Assembly (NCBI GenBank): GCA_012517355.1
Contig: JAAYVD010000156.1
Span: 1-63,970, forward strand
DNA length: 63,970 nucleotides
Direction: 5' to 3'
From: Candidatus Rifleibacteriota bacterium
Lineage (GTDB): Bacteria > Muiribacteriota > Ozemobacteria > Ozemobacterales > Ozemobacteraceae
The position numbers were made by a program, and so were the translations under genes. This document shows, one piece after another, positions 37,948 through 46,364 of this stretch (positions within the stretch are counted from its first letter, which is position 1; every line of letters starts with the position of its first letter). A model generated the notes under the pieces. The model had not been told where the DNA came from and did not search any database. It was given only the letters and a program-made list of their open reading frames with translations.

Positions 37948-38102
37948 AAAAAATGGTGCCACCATACCATTTTTTCACACCGCTCTGGATGCGGGTTCCT
38001 GCGAGGCAAGGTGTCCCTCTTTTTCGGAGTTGTCGGGCGGGGACACCTTGGCCTTTTCAAACCCGCGTCCAAGGCGGATCAGAAAATGGTATGGTGTCAC
38101 CC
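37948..38102. repeat. Long imperfect palindrome with terminator-like left end
   Basis: Left end AAAAAATGGT-gccaccat-ACCATTTTTT (37948-37975) is a hairpin with a T run, suitable as a bidirectional terminator. It also pairs with GAAAATGGTATGGTGTCACC at 38082-38101. Inside, AAGGTGTCCC (38008-38017) and GGGACACCTT (38040-38049) are perfect inverted arms, flanked by matching GATGCGGGTT/AACCCGCGTC. The whole folds into one arm-by-arm hairpin, like a small non-autonomous mobile element. Confidence 0.65.
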
Positions 38103-38147
38103 TCTTTCGTCGCCCGTTTGGCGCATGCCTGGGGGCCGACCGGTTCC

Positions 38148-38603
38148 TCAGTTCATGATGGTGACGAAGCAGTCGATGATGCGGCCCTGCCGCACGATGC
38201 ACAGGCCGCCCCGCCCCGCCAGGTGCTCCCAGCTGTCGGCCGAACTCGAGAACTCCCACAGTTCGTCACCGGCTTGCATCCGGCCCTTGAACTCGACCCA
38301 GCGGGCGTTGATGAAGCCGAAGGGAACCGGTGCCGACCCGAGCCGCTCGTTGGTCACCAGATTCTGCTTCTCGGCCTCCTCCACGGAGGTCGGCTTCTGC
38401 AGCCAGGAACGGGGGATCACATCGGCCGGATCGCCCTCGGCCGACGCCGGGGCCGGAGCGGCGGCCGCCCCCACCGCCGGAGAGGGGTTCGCGGCCGCCT
38501 CGTTGCGCGCGGACGACGCGATGTCCGGAGCCCCCCAGACCAGGCCGCCAGCCGCCACCAGCCACCAACCGACCAGGCTGATCACCAGAAGCCCACGGGT
38601 CAT
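38148..38603 (-). CDS. Small secreted protein of unknown function
   Basis: 151 aa with a signal peptide (MTRGLLVISLVGWWLVAAGG) and GGAGGTGGG before ATG 38603. An Ala/Pro-rich linker (about 30-60) leads to a compact C-terminal domain (NLVTNERLGSAPVPFGFINA, GRMQAGDELWEFSSSADSWE, GGLCIVRQGRIIDCFVTIMN) with two cysteines. I do not recognise the family. It lies after the srfABC-like operon on the same strand, separated by a dispersed repeat, so co-transcription is possible but unproven. Confidence 0.7.
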   Translation of the reverse strand: MTRGLLVISLVGWWLVAAGGLVWGAPDIASSARNEAAANPSPAVGAAAAPAPASAEGDPADVIPRSWLQKPTSVEEAEKQNLVTNERLGSAPVPFGFINARWVEFKGRMQAGDELWEFSSSADSWEHLAGRGGLCIVRQGRIIDCFVTIMN

Positions 38604-38644
38604 CTTCCCACCTCCACGAAAAAAGACTACCGTCCGGTCCAGGG

Positions 38645-38776
38645 CTACGGACCGCGAAGCGGAGCTTCCGCGAGGTGAACGCGTCAGCGTTCACCTCGCC
38701 AGCAGAAAGGGTCCAGGGCCATCGGCCCTGGTGGGGTGAAGGGGCAAAGCCCCTTCGGCAAGCCTTTATGCGGATC
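38645..38776 (-). repeat. Three-hairpin dispersed repeat, copy 4
   Basis: Reverse complement of the 25160-25300 copy with few differences, e.g. GAGGTGAACG for GAGGGGAACG, with the compensating change on the other arm (CGTTCACCTC). The paired changes show the stem is maintained. Confidence 0.9.
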
Positions 38777-38821
38777 ATTGAAAAAAGATGCCACTCTTCC
38801 TTGCCTCCCCTGCACGCCCGT

Positions 38822-41467
38822 TCACCCGTTTTCTCCGGCGCCGAGGATCTTTGCCAACAGGGCATTGCTGCGCTCGTCGACCTCCTGGCCGCCGGCGGCG
38901 TTGTCCTTGCAGAGTTGGACAAACCCGTCGATCCAGTGCAGGTAGATGGGAAGCCCCGGGTAGGCCTCGGCGGTCAGACTGGCCTTCAGAACGCCCTGGG
39001 GAAGCGGCTTTTCGGGTGCGGGCCGGCCGAGGCCGGTGACGAACCGGTTGAGCTGGGCGGCGGTGGCCGAGGCCCGCTGCGGCATGAACTTGCCGGCGCC
39101 GGGCGAGGTGAGCGCGACGTTGCTGGCCGCGCCGATGGCCTGGAAGACCTGCAGGCGGGCGGCGCCCTTCAGCAGTTCCTGGGTCACCTCGGCGAACCAT
39201 TCGGGCGGCAGGCCGGTCAGGCGGTGGGTCTCGGCATCACCTGAGAGGGCGACCATCTGCTCCTGCCAGCGCGAAAAGACGCTGCGGGCGAACTGCTCGC
39301 CGCGGGTGAGGGGCTGGGCGAGCGGTCCCTTGGGGGTGGCGGGGGCCTGCCCGCCGGAACCCGTGCCGGCGGGGGCGGAGGTTCCGGAAGCGGCGGCCGG
39401 CGCGGCGGCCGCGCCGGGCCGTTTGAAGATGTCGGGCCGGAAGGCCGGCTGCTTCGGCGGCTCGGGCGCGGCGGCCGCGTCCCCGGCTCCGCTCTCGTCC
39501 TCGTCGGACATGGGGTTGACGATGGCGTCGTAGAGCATGGCCACGGTCTTTTCGGAGAGGCAGAACCGGTCGCGGTCGAGCAGCAGGGGCAGCGAGAAGT
39601 GGGTGGGCATGACCCCGCCGAGCGCGTCGAGCAGCCGGTTGGCGCGTTCCTCGGCGGCGGCGCGGTTCTTCACGGTGTCGTCGCCGACGAAGTAGGGGCG
39701 CAGGTTGGTCTTCAGCTCGGCCAGCATCTGGCGCAGGTTGTCGGCCAGCTGCCGGGCCTTGGCGTCGGGGGCGACGGCCGCGCGGATCCGCTCGATCAGC
39801 CAGGGGATTCCCGCCTGGCCGGGGGCGGCGGCGCGGTCCCAGGCGGTCCCCGGGTCGGCGAAATGCCGCTTGACCAGCGGATGGGCGAGGTACTGGGCCT
39901 TGATCTCGGCCAGCTGCTGCTCGTCGCGCACGAACTCCTTCCCGTCGCGGTCCTTGCCGAAGACGGTCTGCTGCACGTTGGGGTTGCGCACCCAGAAGCA
40001 GTTGCGGAAAGCCTGCGCGTCATCCCACTGCAGGGGCCACTCGCCGGCGCGGCCGAAGAAATCGGCGAAGTTGGTCGCCAGGCGCGACTCCCAACGCACG
40101 TTGGGGTCTTCGCCCTTCTTGCGGACGAGGTCCATGTCGAACTTGGTGAACACGTGGAAGAGCAGGACCGGCTTGCCGCGCCGGTCGGCCGGTTCCGCCC
40201 CGGTGCTCCAGTCAACCCACTTGTTGATCATGTAGGGAAGCGACTTCGCCTCCTGCGGCCCGCCCTCCTGGCAGAGGACCAGGGCGGTGATGTCGCGGTC
40301 GTCCGAGAAGCGGTCGAACAGGCAGGCCACCTTGCCGCGCAAAAAGACCTCGGGCAGGGCGGCGGCGTCGGCGACCAGCCGGTGGTTGTCGTAGACCTGG
40401 GCCCGGGCGCGGGCGCCGGGGAAGTCCAGCACGTCCATCTCGTCGAGCAGGCCGGCGGCCGGCCCCGGCGGCACCCGGAGGATCAGCTCGCAGGTCAGGG
40501 CGCACAGGATGCTGGCGTCGAGGTCGACCCGGCGGCCGTCGGCCAGCACGATCGGGCACTTGCGGTTGCCGCTCTGCATCAGCGTGGCCAGCCGTTGCAC
40601 GTCGATGATGCTCTGCTGGCGCGGCACCAGGGCCTCCTCGGAGATGCCGACGAACTCGCCGCCGATGCCGGCCAGGGCCTGCGCCAGCTGCCGGTAGAGG
40701 TCGGTCAGGCGGGTGAACTTCCCCCACAGCCACTCGAGGTAGGAGACCTGGTATTCGCCGGGCAGGTGCCGCACCTCGTCGTTGAGGATGCCCCAGTAGT
40801 TGATGTCCTCGAGCATCTTCAAAAACGGGCTGCGGAAGTGGCGCTTCACGTAGTCCTGCAGGTCCCAGACCTCCTCTTCGGTGAGGGCGAAGGCGTCCCC
40901 CCCGCGGGACCGCTGCACGCCGCGGAAGGAGTAGCGCAGCTTCTGCAGGTCCTCGGCCGAGGGCGCGAATTCGGACTGGCACTCGAACAGGAACCCGTTG
41001 ATGAGGATCTTGATGACATCGACCCGCTTCAACAGCCGGATGACCGCCGCGCAACCGGGAATCCTGACGTAGGGCCGCCGGGTGAACCGGGTGACGACGG
41101 CCGTGCTCTCGCGGCCCCCGGCCGGGTTGATCTCCTCGAGGAAGTCGCGCTTCTGCTCGGGCCCGCCGGCGGCGTTGACGAACACCTCGAGGGTGGCGGC
41201 CCCGCCCTTCACCATCTCGGACACGAGATACGACTTGCCGCACTGGCTGGCCCCAAAGACCCCGAGGGCGACCGGCCGGCGTGCCGACTCCTGGATCTTG
41301 CCGACGGTCAGCCGCCGGCCGTGGATCGTCTTCAGCAGGAAGCCCTTGAGCTGCGCCTGCTTGACGCAGGTATCGGCCCATTCGCTGCTGAGGCGAAGCA
41401 CCTCGGCCAGCTGGCCGGCCTGGGCGATGACCTGCTGTTCGGCGGGGCGGGGGGTGTTCGGTTCCAT
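38822..41467 (-). CDS. SrfC-like GTPase (virulence factor SrfC family)
   Basis: A large soluble protein (881 aa) matching the putative virulence factor SrfC family. It carries a GTPase set: G1 GASQCGKS (72-79), Thr in ESTAVVTRF as possible switch I, G3 DFPG (348-351) and G4 TKFD (441-444). The long gap between G1 and G3 (about 270 residues of helices) is unusual for small GTPases and recalls dynamin-like proteins with inserts. A Pro/Ala/Gly-rich linker (about 675-710) leads to a C-terminal domain. SD AAGGAG precedes ATG 41467. It is the last srf gene, 345 bases after the srfA-like gene. In Salmonella srfABC belongs to the SsrB regulon; its biochemical role is unresolved. Confidence 0.8.
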   Translation of the reverse strand: MEPNTPRPAEQQVIAQAGQLAEVLRLSSEWADTCVKQAQLKGFLLKTIHGRRLTVGKIQESARRPVALGVFGASQCGKSYLVSEMVKGGAATLEVFVNAAGGPEQKRDFLEEINPAGGRESTAVVTRFTRRPYVRIPGCAAVIRLLKRVDVIKILINGFLFECQSEFAPSAEDLQKLRYSFRGVQRSRGGDAFALTEEEVWDLQDYVKRHFRSPFLKMLEDINYWGILNDEVRHLPGEYQVSYLEWLWGKFTRLTDLYRQLAQALAGIGGEFVGISEEALVPRQQSIIDVQRLATLMQSGNRKCPIVLADGRRVDLDASILCALTCELILRVPPGPAAGLLDEMDVLDFPGARARAQVYDNHRLVADAAALPEVFLRGKVACLFDRFSDDRDITALVLCQEGGPQEAKSLPYMINKWVDWSTGAEPADRRGKPVLLFHVFTKFDMDLVRKKGEDPNVRWESRLATNFADFFGRAGEWPLQWDDAQAFRNCFWVRNPNVQQTVFGKDRDGKEFVRDEQQLAEIKAQYLAHPLVKRHFADPGTAWDRAAAPGQAGIPWLIERIRAAVAPDAKARQLADNLRQMLAELKTNLRPYFVGDDTVKNRAAAEERANRLLDALGGVMPTHFSLPLLLDRDRFCLSEKTVAMLYDAIVNPMSDEDESGAGDAAAAPEPPKQPAFRPDIFKRPGAAAAPAAASGTSAPAGTGSGGQAPATPKGPLAQPLTRGEQFARSVFSRWQEQMVALSGDAETHRLTGLPPEWFAEVTQELLKGAARLQVFQAIGAASNVALTSPGAGKFMPQRASATAAQLNRFVTGLGRPAPEKPLPQGVLKASLTAEAYPGLPIYLHWIDGFVQLCKDNAAGGQEVDERSNALLAKILGAGENG

Positions 41468-41812
41468 GGTGGCGCTCCTTGAAAGAGGGCTATGCCGAGG
41501 TCGGCGCTGACGTCACGAGGGGAAGGGGCGATTCGTGAAGGGCAGGGGATCAGGAGGATGGGGCATAGGTGAAAGGGGTGCGCAGGTTCCTTGTGGGAAC
41601 GAAAGGGGAAAAGGGGAATCTGGGGAAGGGGAGAGCGGGGACGGCCGGACGGCCCGGGGAATGGCCTGCCCGCGCGGGACTCTCAGCGAGCGGAGGAAAT
41701 GTGCGAGGAGAGGAAGGAAAGGAAAGTTGGTCGAAATCCTGATGGGCAAGGAACGGGGACACCCATGCCCATTCGTATCCATTGGTGCTCATCTGCGGAA
41801 TCGCCACCATAT
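41468..41812. other. Intergenic gap inside srf-like operon
   Basis: 345 bases between the srfA-like and srfC-like genes. The plus strand is G/A-rich from 41540 to 41640. At about 41760-41800 a degenerate CATTCGTATCCATTGGTGCTCATCTG resembles (in part) the CATCCGCG motif near 9050. No ORF with a ribosome site is convincing. Confidence 0.4.
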
Positions 41813-43252
41813 TCACTTCGGTTGTACCAGGAAGTGGTAGGTCTGGGGTTCCTTGCCCGGGGGCTCGACGAGGACGCGGATCTCCTTCGGCGTGGCCCCG
41901 GGGGTGAACCGCAGGGTCGCGGTCGGGCCGGTCAGGGTGGTCTGGCCGGGGGCCTGGATGAACGAGGCCTCGCCGGAGGACAAGGGCTTGCCCTCGGCGT
42001 CGAGAATCTTCCAGGTGGTCTTGGGATCGGGGGGCCGGGAGACGATGCTCTGCTCCTGCTGGCCCTTGATCTCCAGCCGGATGCCGGGATCGCCGCGGGA
42101 GCCGGTCTGCTGGCCGCCCATCGGAGATTCTGGGGTGCCACCGGGTTGCTGCCCACCCGGCTGGGTACCGCCAGGTTGCTGCCCACCAGGTTGTTGGCCG
42201 CCAGGTTGCTGGCCGCCGCCATTGCCGGGTTGGCTGCCGTCACCACCGCCTGGCATACCGCCACCGCCGCCACCCGGTTGGCCACCACCGCCGCCACCAG
42301 GCATGCCACCACCACCGCCACCGGGCATCCCGCCTCCACCGCCGCCGCCGCTCCCGCCCCCGCCCATCGGCGAGGACATGCCGGACGGCATGCCCATCAT
42401 CGGCGGGCGCTGGGCGAACATCCGGCGCAGCAGCAACAGCAGGATGATGACGGCCAGGATGATGGCCAGGGGCTTGACCCACCAGTACCGGTTGGGGTCC
42501 TTCTCTTCCTCGGGCTCCGGTTCCGGTTTCGGCTCGGGTTTGGCGGCTGGCTTCGGTTCAGGCTTCGGCTCCGACTTTGCCACCGGTTTCGGCTCGGATT
42601 TCGGCTCGGGTTTCGGTTCCGGCTTGGGCTCGGGCTTCGTTTCCGCCACTGAGGCCGAAACGGGCGCGGTCTCCGCCGGAGCGGGGGCCGGAGCGGGCGC
42701 AGGCGCCGGAGCCGGAGCGACGGCCGCGGTCTGCACGGGCGGGGCGGCCTTGCGCACGTTCAGCAGGAACTCGTCCCAGCCGGCGAAGACGACCTTGCTC
42801 GGGTCGGCGCCGCCCTCGGGAACGAAGCCCCAGTGCAGGATGACCAGCTTCCCATCGACCACCACCACCCGGTCGAGGTCGGGCGAGACGGCCACCGCCC
42901 GCAGGAACTCGGCGTAGTCCTTCTCGATGCCGCCCGCCGCCGCCCGCTGCTCGCTGTAGGCGCGGATCTTCCCCAGCGCCTCGGCCAGCCGCCGGCCCTG
43001 CAGCTCACGCTGGTCGGGAGGCAGCTGCGGGAAGGGAACGGGCTGTCCCGTGAGGTCGGTCATCCACCGGATCTCCCCGGTGCGCCCGATGTCGCCCTCG
43101 CTGAAGGGGCGGGCGAACAGGTGTTCGAGGCCGCCGCCCGGTTCGATCTCGCGCAGAACCGCCTGCAGGTGGCCGAAGAACTGGTGCACCGGCTGGTTGC
43201 GGAAGATGGCGGGCTTGACGCCGCGCAGGGCCGAGGTTCCGATGATGCCCAT
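41813..43252 (-). CDS. SrfA-like single-pass membrane protein with P/K and Gly repeats
   Basis: 479 aa; GAGGAGGGAACC before the ATG. Residues 1-170 form a cytoplasmic domain (GVKPAIFRNQPVHQFFGHLQ, DRVVVVDGKLVILHWGFVPE). An (AP)n run and PEPK repeats (about 178-250) follow, then one transmembrane helix (257-278, WVKPLAIILAVIILLLLL). After it are Gly-rich GGGGMPGG and QQPGG repeats (295-370) and a C-terminal beta-sandwich of about 100 residues. The layout suggests a rigid spacer across the envelope with the C-terminal domain outside. Position between srfB and srfC supports the SrfA label. Low-complexity tracts make homology searches unreliable. Confidence 0.65.
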   Translation of the reverse strand: MGIIGTSALRGVKPAIFRNQPVHQFFGHLQAVLREIEPGGGLEHLFARPFSEGDIGRTGEIRWMTDLTGQPVPFPQLPPDQRELQGRRLAEALGKIRAYSEQRAAAGGIEKDYAEFLRAVAVSPDLDRVVVVDGKLVILHWGFVPEGGADPSKVVFAGWDEFLLNVRKAAPPVQTAAVAPAPAPAPAPAPAPAETAPVSASVAETKPEPKPEPKPEPKSEPKPVAKSEPKPEPKPAAKPEPKPEPEPEEEKDPNRYWWVKPLAIILAVIILLLLLRRMFAQRPPMMGMPSGMSSPMGGGGSGGGGGGGMPGGGGGGMPGGGGGGQPGGGGGGMPGGGDGSQPGNGGGQQPGGQQPGGQQPGGTQPGGQQPGGTPESPMGGQQTGSRGDPGIRLEIKGQQEQSIVSRPPDPKTTWKILDAEGKPLSSGEASFIQAPGQTTLTGPTATLRFTPGATPKEIRVLVEPPGKEPQTYHFLVQPK

Positions 43253-43262
43253 GGTTCCCTCC

Positions 43263-46031
43263 TCAGGAAAGGTCGAAGGTGCCGGTGTCGAGCCAGTACC
43301 GCTCGGATGCCATCGTGCGCAGCCGCAGTTCGGCCAGTTTCACGTCGAGGCGGGCGCCCTTCTGGTCCTCCACCCGCGACACGGTGAGAACCTCGCGGGC
43401 CTTGGGGTCCTGCTGCAGGGTGACCCGCAGGGGCCCGCGTTTCTCGACCTCCTCGGGTTTGACCTTCAACTCGTACAACGGGTTCAGCAGGTCGACGGCC
43501 ACGTCGACGCGCCGCGCGCCCAGCAGCACCGCGCCGGTCAGCTCGATCACCGACTGTGGCTGGCCGGCCGCGGTCGGGAACAGCTGCCGGTCGATCTGCA
43601 TGACCTCCGGCCGATAGGTGCCCACAAAACACTCGCGGTTCCGCACGGCGGTGTCGTCGGTGGCCAGGGTCAGGCCCTCGAGTTGCCGCAGCCGCTCGGC
43701 GAACAGCCAGACGGCGCCGCCGACCACGCAGGTGGTCTTGGGATCCGAGATGCCGCCACCACGCTGCGAGAACGGGTACCAACTGCCGACCGGATACCCC
43801 TTCAACCCGACGATACGGTCGGGGGGCACCGGCATCAGCCGCACCAGCACCTCGCGGATGACGGGCAGCGAACTGGGCTTCCCGCCCAGGATCAGCCCGT
43901 CGCAGTCGAACTGCACGATCAGCTCCGAAAACAGCCGCAGCACCGTCTCGAGCACGTTGCGCACCACCTCGTTGACCCGCCGGCGCGAGATCTGCCAGGG
44001 GATCTCGGGCAGGGTCAGGGTCGCCCCCAGGTCCTTGCGCATCGTCTCGGCGAAGAAGTCGAGCACGTTGCCGGACGGCAGCCGGTTGGGGAAGAAGCGG
44101 TCGAAGCTCAGTTCGACGACCGGCTCCTCGGTGTCGAGCTCGGCGAACTCGAGGTGCCGGTGGGCCATGGGAATCCAGACCTGGCGCGCCAGTTCGGCCT
44201 TCAGGTCGAGGAACCGCTTGTCGCGCCCGCCCCGCCCGGGGCCGAACAGCGCGTTGAACTCCTCGCGCGCGAGGCCCGGATTCTGGCGGGCGGCGGCGGC
44301 GAAGACCTGCGGCAGCACGAGCTTCTCGATGACCCGTTTGGCGATATCGTCGCCGGCCACCGAGAACCCCTCGGAGAACAGCATCGTCTGCGAGACGCCG
44401 GCCACGTCGAACCCGGACGGGGCATACTCGGCGATCATCAGGTCGCTGGTGCCGCCGCCGATGTCGATGCTGGCAAGCCGCAGGGTGGGCGCCTTCTGCC
44501 CCGCCGGGGTGGTGCGTTCCCGGCCCAGCACGGCCAGCATGTCGCGGGCGTTGCCGAGGTGCCGGTGACGGGCCTCCCCGTAGATGTAGGTCAGCTGCAC
44601 GGCGGTCGCCTCGTCGAGCTCCATGAACAGTTCGGGCCGCGCCTCGCCCGTCCGGCCGGTGACGTGGAAATACAGGTCGATGGCGTCCTGCACGCGGCGC
44701 CGGTAGCGCTCCTTCTCGGGGGGTGCCATGCCGTTGGGCGTGGTCATGACGATGCTCTTCAGCACGCGGCGGGCCATGCGGTGGCCGCGGTGCTTGCGGT
44801 AGGCGAACGAGTTGATCTGGGCGTAGGCGTGGTTCAGCAGCTCGACGAGCACGAAGGTCATCATGGCCGCCGACGGGTAGCAGGGCTCGAAAGGCGGGTG
44901 CGCCTTTTCCCCGCTGAAGGTGCCGTCGGCGTCGAGGAACCGCAGGAACGGCGCGGCGATCTTCTTGCCGAGCCCGCTGCCGGGAAGATGGTAGTACCAG
45001 GGGAAGGGCCGCTCGCGCTCGTCCCACAGGTAGCGCTTCGGGCTCGACATGCCGGTGTCGCCGAGGTCGCACGGGTCGAGGCGGGCCGCCTCCTGGCCGA
45101 GCCGCACCAGGCTGGGCCACCGGAACCCGGCCCCGGCGTGGGGGACGGGGTTGTCGGGGTCGAAGAACAGCGGCGGCTGGAACTTGAAGCTGGTATCGAA
45201 CGGTTCGGTGTAAAGCTCGGAGGGTTCGCGCAGGTTGCGGATCTCGAGCTTGCGACACTCGTCGAGGTTGATCGGCTTGCCCGGTTCCGCCTCGGCGATG
45301 ATGCCGCAGGCACGGCTGTTGCCGAGGTCGAGGACCAGGTGGGTGGGGATCTCGGTGCCTTCCGGATTCAGGAAGGTGACCTCGGGCAGGAGCTCCGCCT
45401 GTCGCAGCCCGTCGACCAGGGTCATGAAGGCGGCCAGGGGCGGGGCGCCGGCCGGCACCTTGTCGCTGCCGGTGGCCAGGGTGTCGCGGAAGACCGACTG
45501 CAGCCAGGTCAGCAGGGTCGGCGACTGCCAGAACCCGAGCGCCGCCACGTCGGGCACGAACGGCAGGCCGACGTCGTCGCCGAAGAAGCCGAAGCAGTCC
45601 TGGCTCGGGGCGTCGGCCGGCAGGGGCGGCTGGATGGTGGTGTCGACCACGAAGGTGAACCGGTGGAGCTGGTCGTCGGTGGCCAGGGGCGGCCGGCTGA
45701 TGAACAGCCGGATCCAGTCCTTGCTGCGCGAGGGGGCGGCCGCCTGGCCGGCCTTGCGCGTGTAGGGCAGGGGGATCCAACGCCGCAGCGCCGCCCGCAG
45801 CGCGTCCTGGAACCGGATGGCGAGGGCGCCGGTGTCGGTCAGGGGCTGGCCGGTCGCGCTCAACGCGTTCTGGATCGGCGCCTCGCCCAGTTGCAGGCTG
45901 ATGTGGCCGGCCGGCGAGGTGAGGACGCGGTAGGTCCAGGTGCGGGACAGCAGGGCGTCGGTCAGCCGCGTGTCATGCTCGGGGGAGTAGAACGAGACGC
46001 CGGTGCCGGCCAGGAATTCGATCTGTTCCAT
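43263..46031 (-). CDS. SrfB-like actin/Hsp70-fold ATPase (virulence factor SrfB family)
   Basis: A 922-residue protein of the SrfB family. ASKHA-fold motifs are clear: phosphate-1 LVLDLGNSRACGI (232-244), phosphate-2 SIDIGGGTSDL (521-531) and the adenosine motif DGLILGGKPSSLPVI (711-725). The first 220 residues are a separate N-terminal domain. The pattern fits an ATP-dependent filament-forming or chaperone-like protein. Its stop lies 10 bases before the srfA-like ATG, and the small membrane protein gene ends 74 bases upstream. Taken with the GTPase SrfC, the operon encodes two different NTPases plus a membrane anchor. Confidence 0.85.
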   Translation of the reverse strand: MEQIEFLAGTGVSFYSPEHDTRLTDALLSRTWTYRVLTSPAGHISLQLGEAPIQNALSATGQPLTDTGALAIRFQDALRAALRRWIPLPYTRKAGQAAAPSRSKDWIRLFISRPPLATDDQLHRFTFVVDTTIQPPLPADAPSQDCFGFFGDDVGLPFVPDVAALGFWQSPTLLTWLQSVFRDTLATGSDKVPAGAPPLAAFMTLVDGLRQAELLPEVTFLNPEGTEIPTHLVLDLGNSRACGIIAEAEPGKPINLDECRKLEIRNLREPSELYTEPFDTSFKFQPPLFFDPDNPVPHAGAGFRWPSLVRLGQEAARLDPCDLGDTGMSSPKRYLWDERERPFPWYYHLPGSGLGKKIAAPFLRFLDADGTFSGEKAHPPFEPCYPSAAMMTFVLVELLNHAYAQINSFAYRKHRGHRMARRVLKSIVMTTPNGMAPPEKERYRRRVQDAIDLYFHVTGRTGEARPELFMELDEATAVQLTYIYGEARHRHLGNARDMLAVLGRERTTPAGQKAPTLRLASIDIGGGTSDLMIAEYAPSGFDVAGVSQTMLFSEGFSVAGDDIAKRVIEKLVLPQVFAAAARQNPGLAREEFNALFGPGRGGRDKRFLDLKAELARQVWIPMAHRHLEFAELDTEEPVVELSFDRFFPNRLPSGNVLDFFAETMRKDLGATLTLPEIPWQISRRRVNEVVRNVLETVLRLFSELIVQFDCDGLILGGKPSSLPVIREVLVRLMPVPPDRIVGLKGYPVGSWYPFSQRGGGISDPKTTCVVGGAVWLFAERLRQLEGLTLATDDTAVRNRECFVGTYRPEVMQIDRQLFPTAAGQPQSVIELTGAVLLGARRVDVAVDLLNPLYELKVKPEEVEKRGPLRVTLQQDPKAREVLTVSRVEDQKGARLDVKLAELRLRTMASERYWLDTGTFDLS

Positions 46032-46105
46032 GTTTCAGGCTCCACGCAAGGGATGGGCATTGGGAAGGGGAAACGGACGGGCGGGAAGGGCCAGGAGATC
46101 GGGGG

Positions 46106-46345
46106 TCAATGGACGGTGGGGTCCTGGGCGGCGGCGGCGGGCGGGCCGGGCGGCGGCGCCGCCGGCACCGGCCATTTCAACGAATCCTGCAGGGGCCAGT
46201 AGACGATCGGCAGCACGGCCAGCGCCGACAGGAAACTCAGGAAACCCGAGGGCACCAGGACCGCGATGATGATCAGCTCGACGACGACGAGCACCGACCA
46301 GAACAGCAGTTCCTGGTTCACCATGGTGGGACGGGGTTGGGTCAT
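46106..46345 (-). CDS. Small two-helix membrane protein of srf-like operon
   Basis: 79 aa. Two hydrophobic stretches (LLFWSVLVVVELIIIAVLVP and FLSFLSALAVLPIVYW) form a hairpin with a short Pro/Ala-rich tail. AAGGAAGGA before ATG 46345 supports this start over ATG 46324. It lies between the Sel1 gene and srfB with short spacers. Probably a membrane subunit of the srf complex; no family recognised. Confidence 0.65.
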   Translation of the reverse strand: MTQPRPTMVNQELLFWSVLVVVELIIIAVLVPSGFLSFLSALAVLPIVYWPLQDSLKWPVPAAPPPGPPAAAAQDPTVH

Positions 46346-46364
46346 GGCAGGTCCTTCCTTTCCT

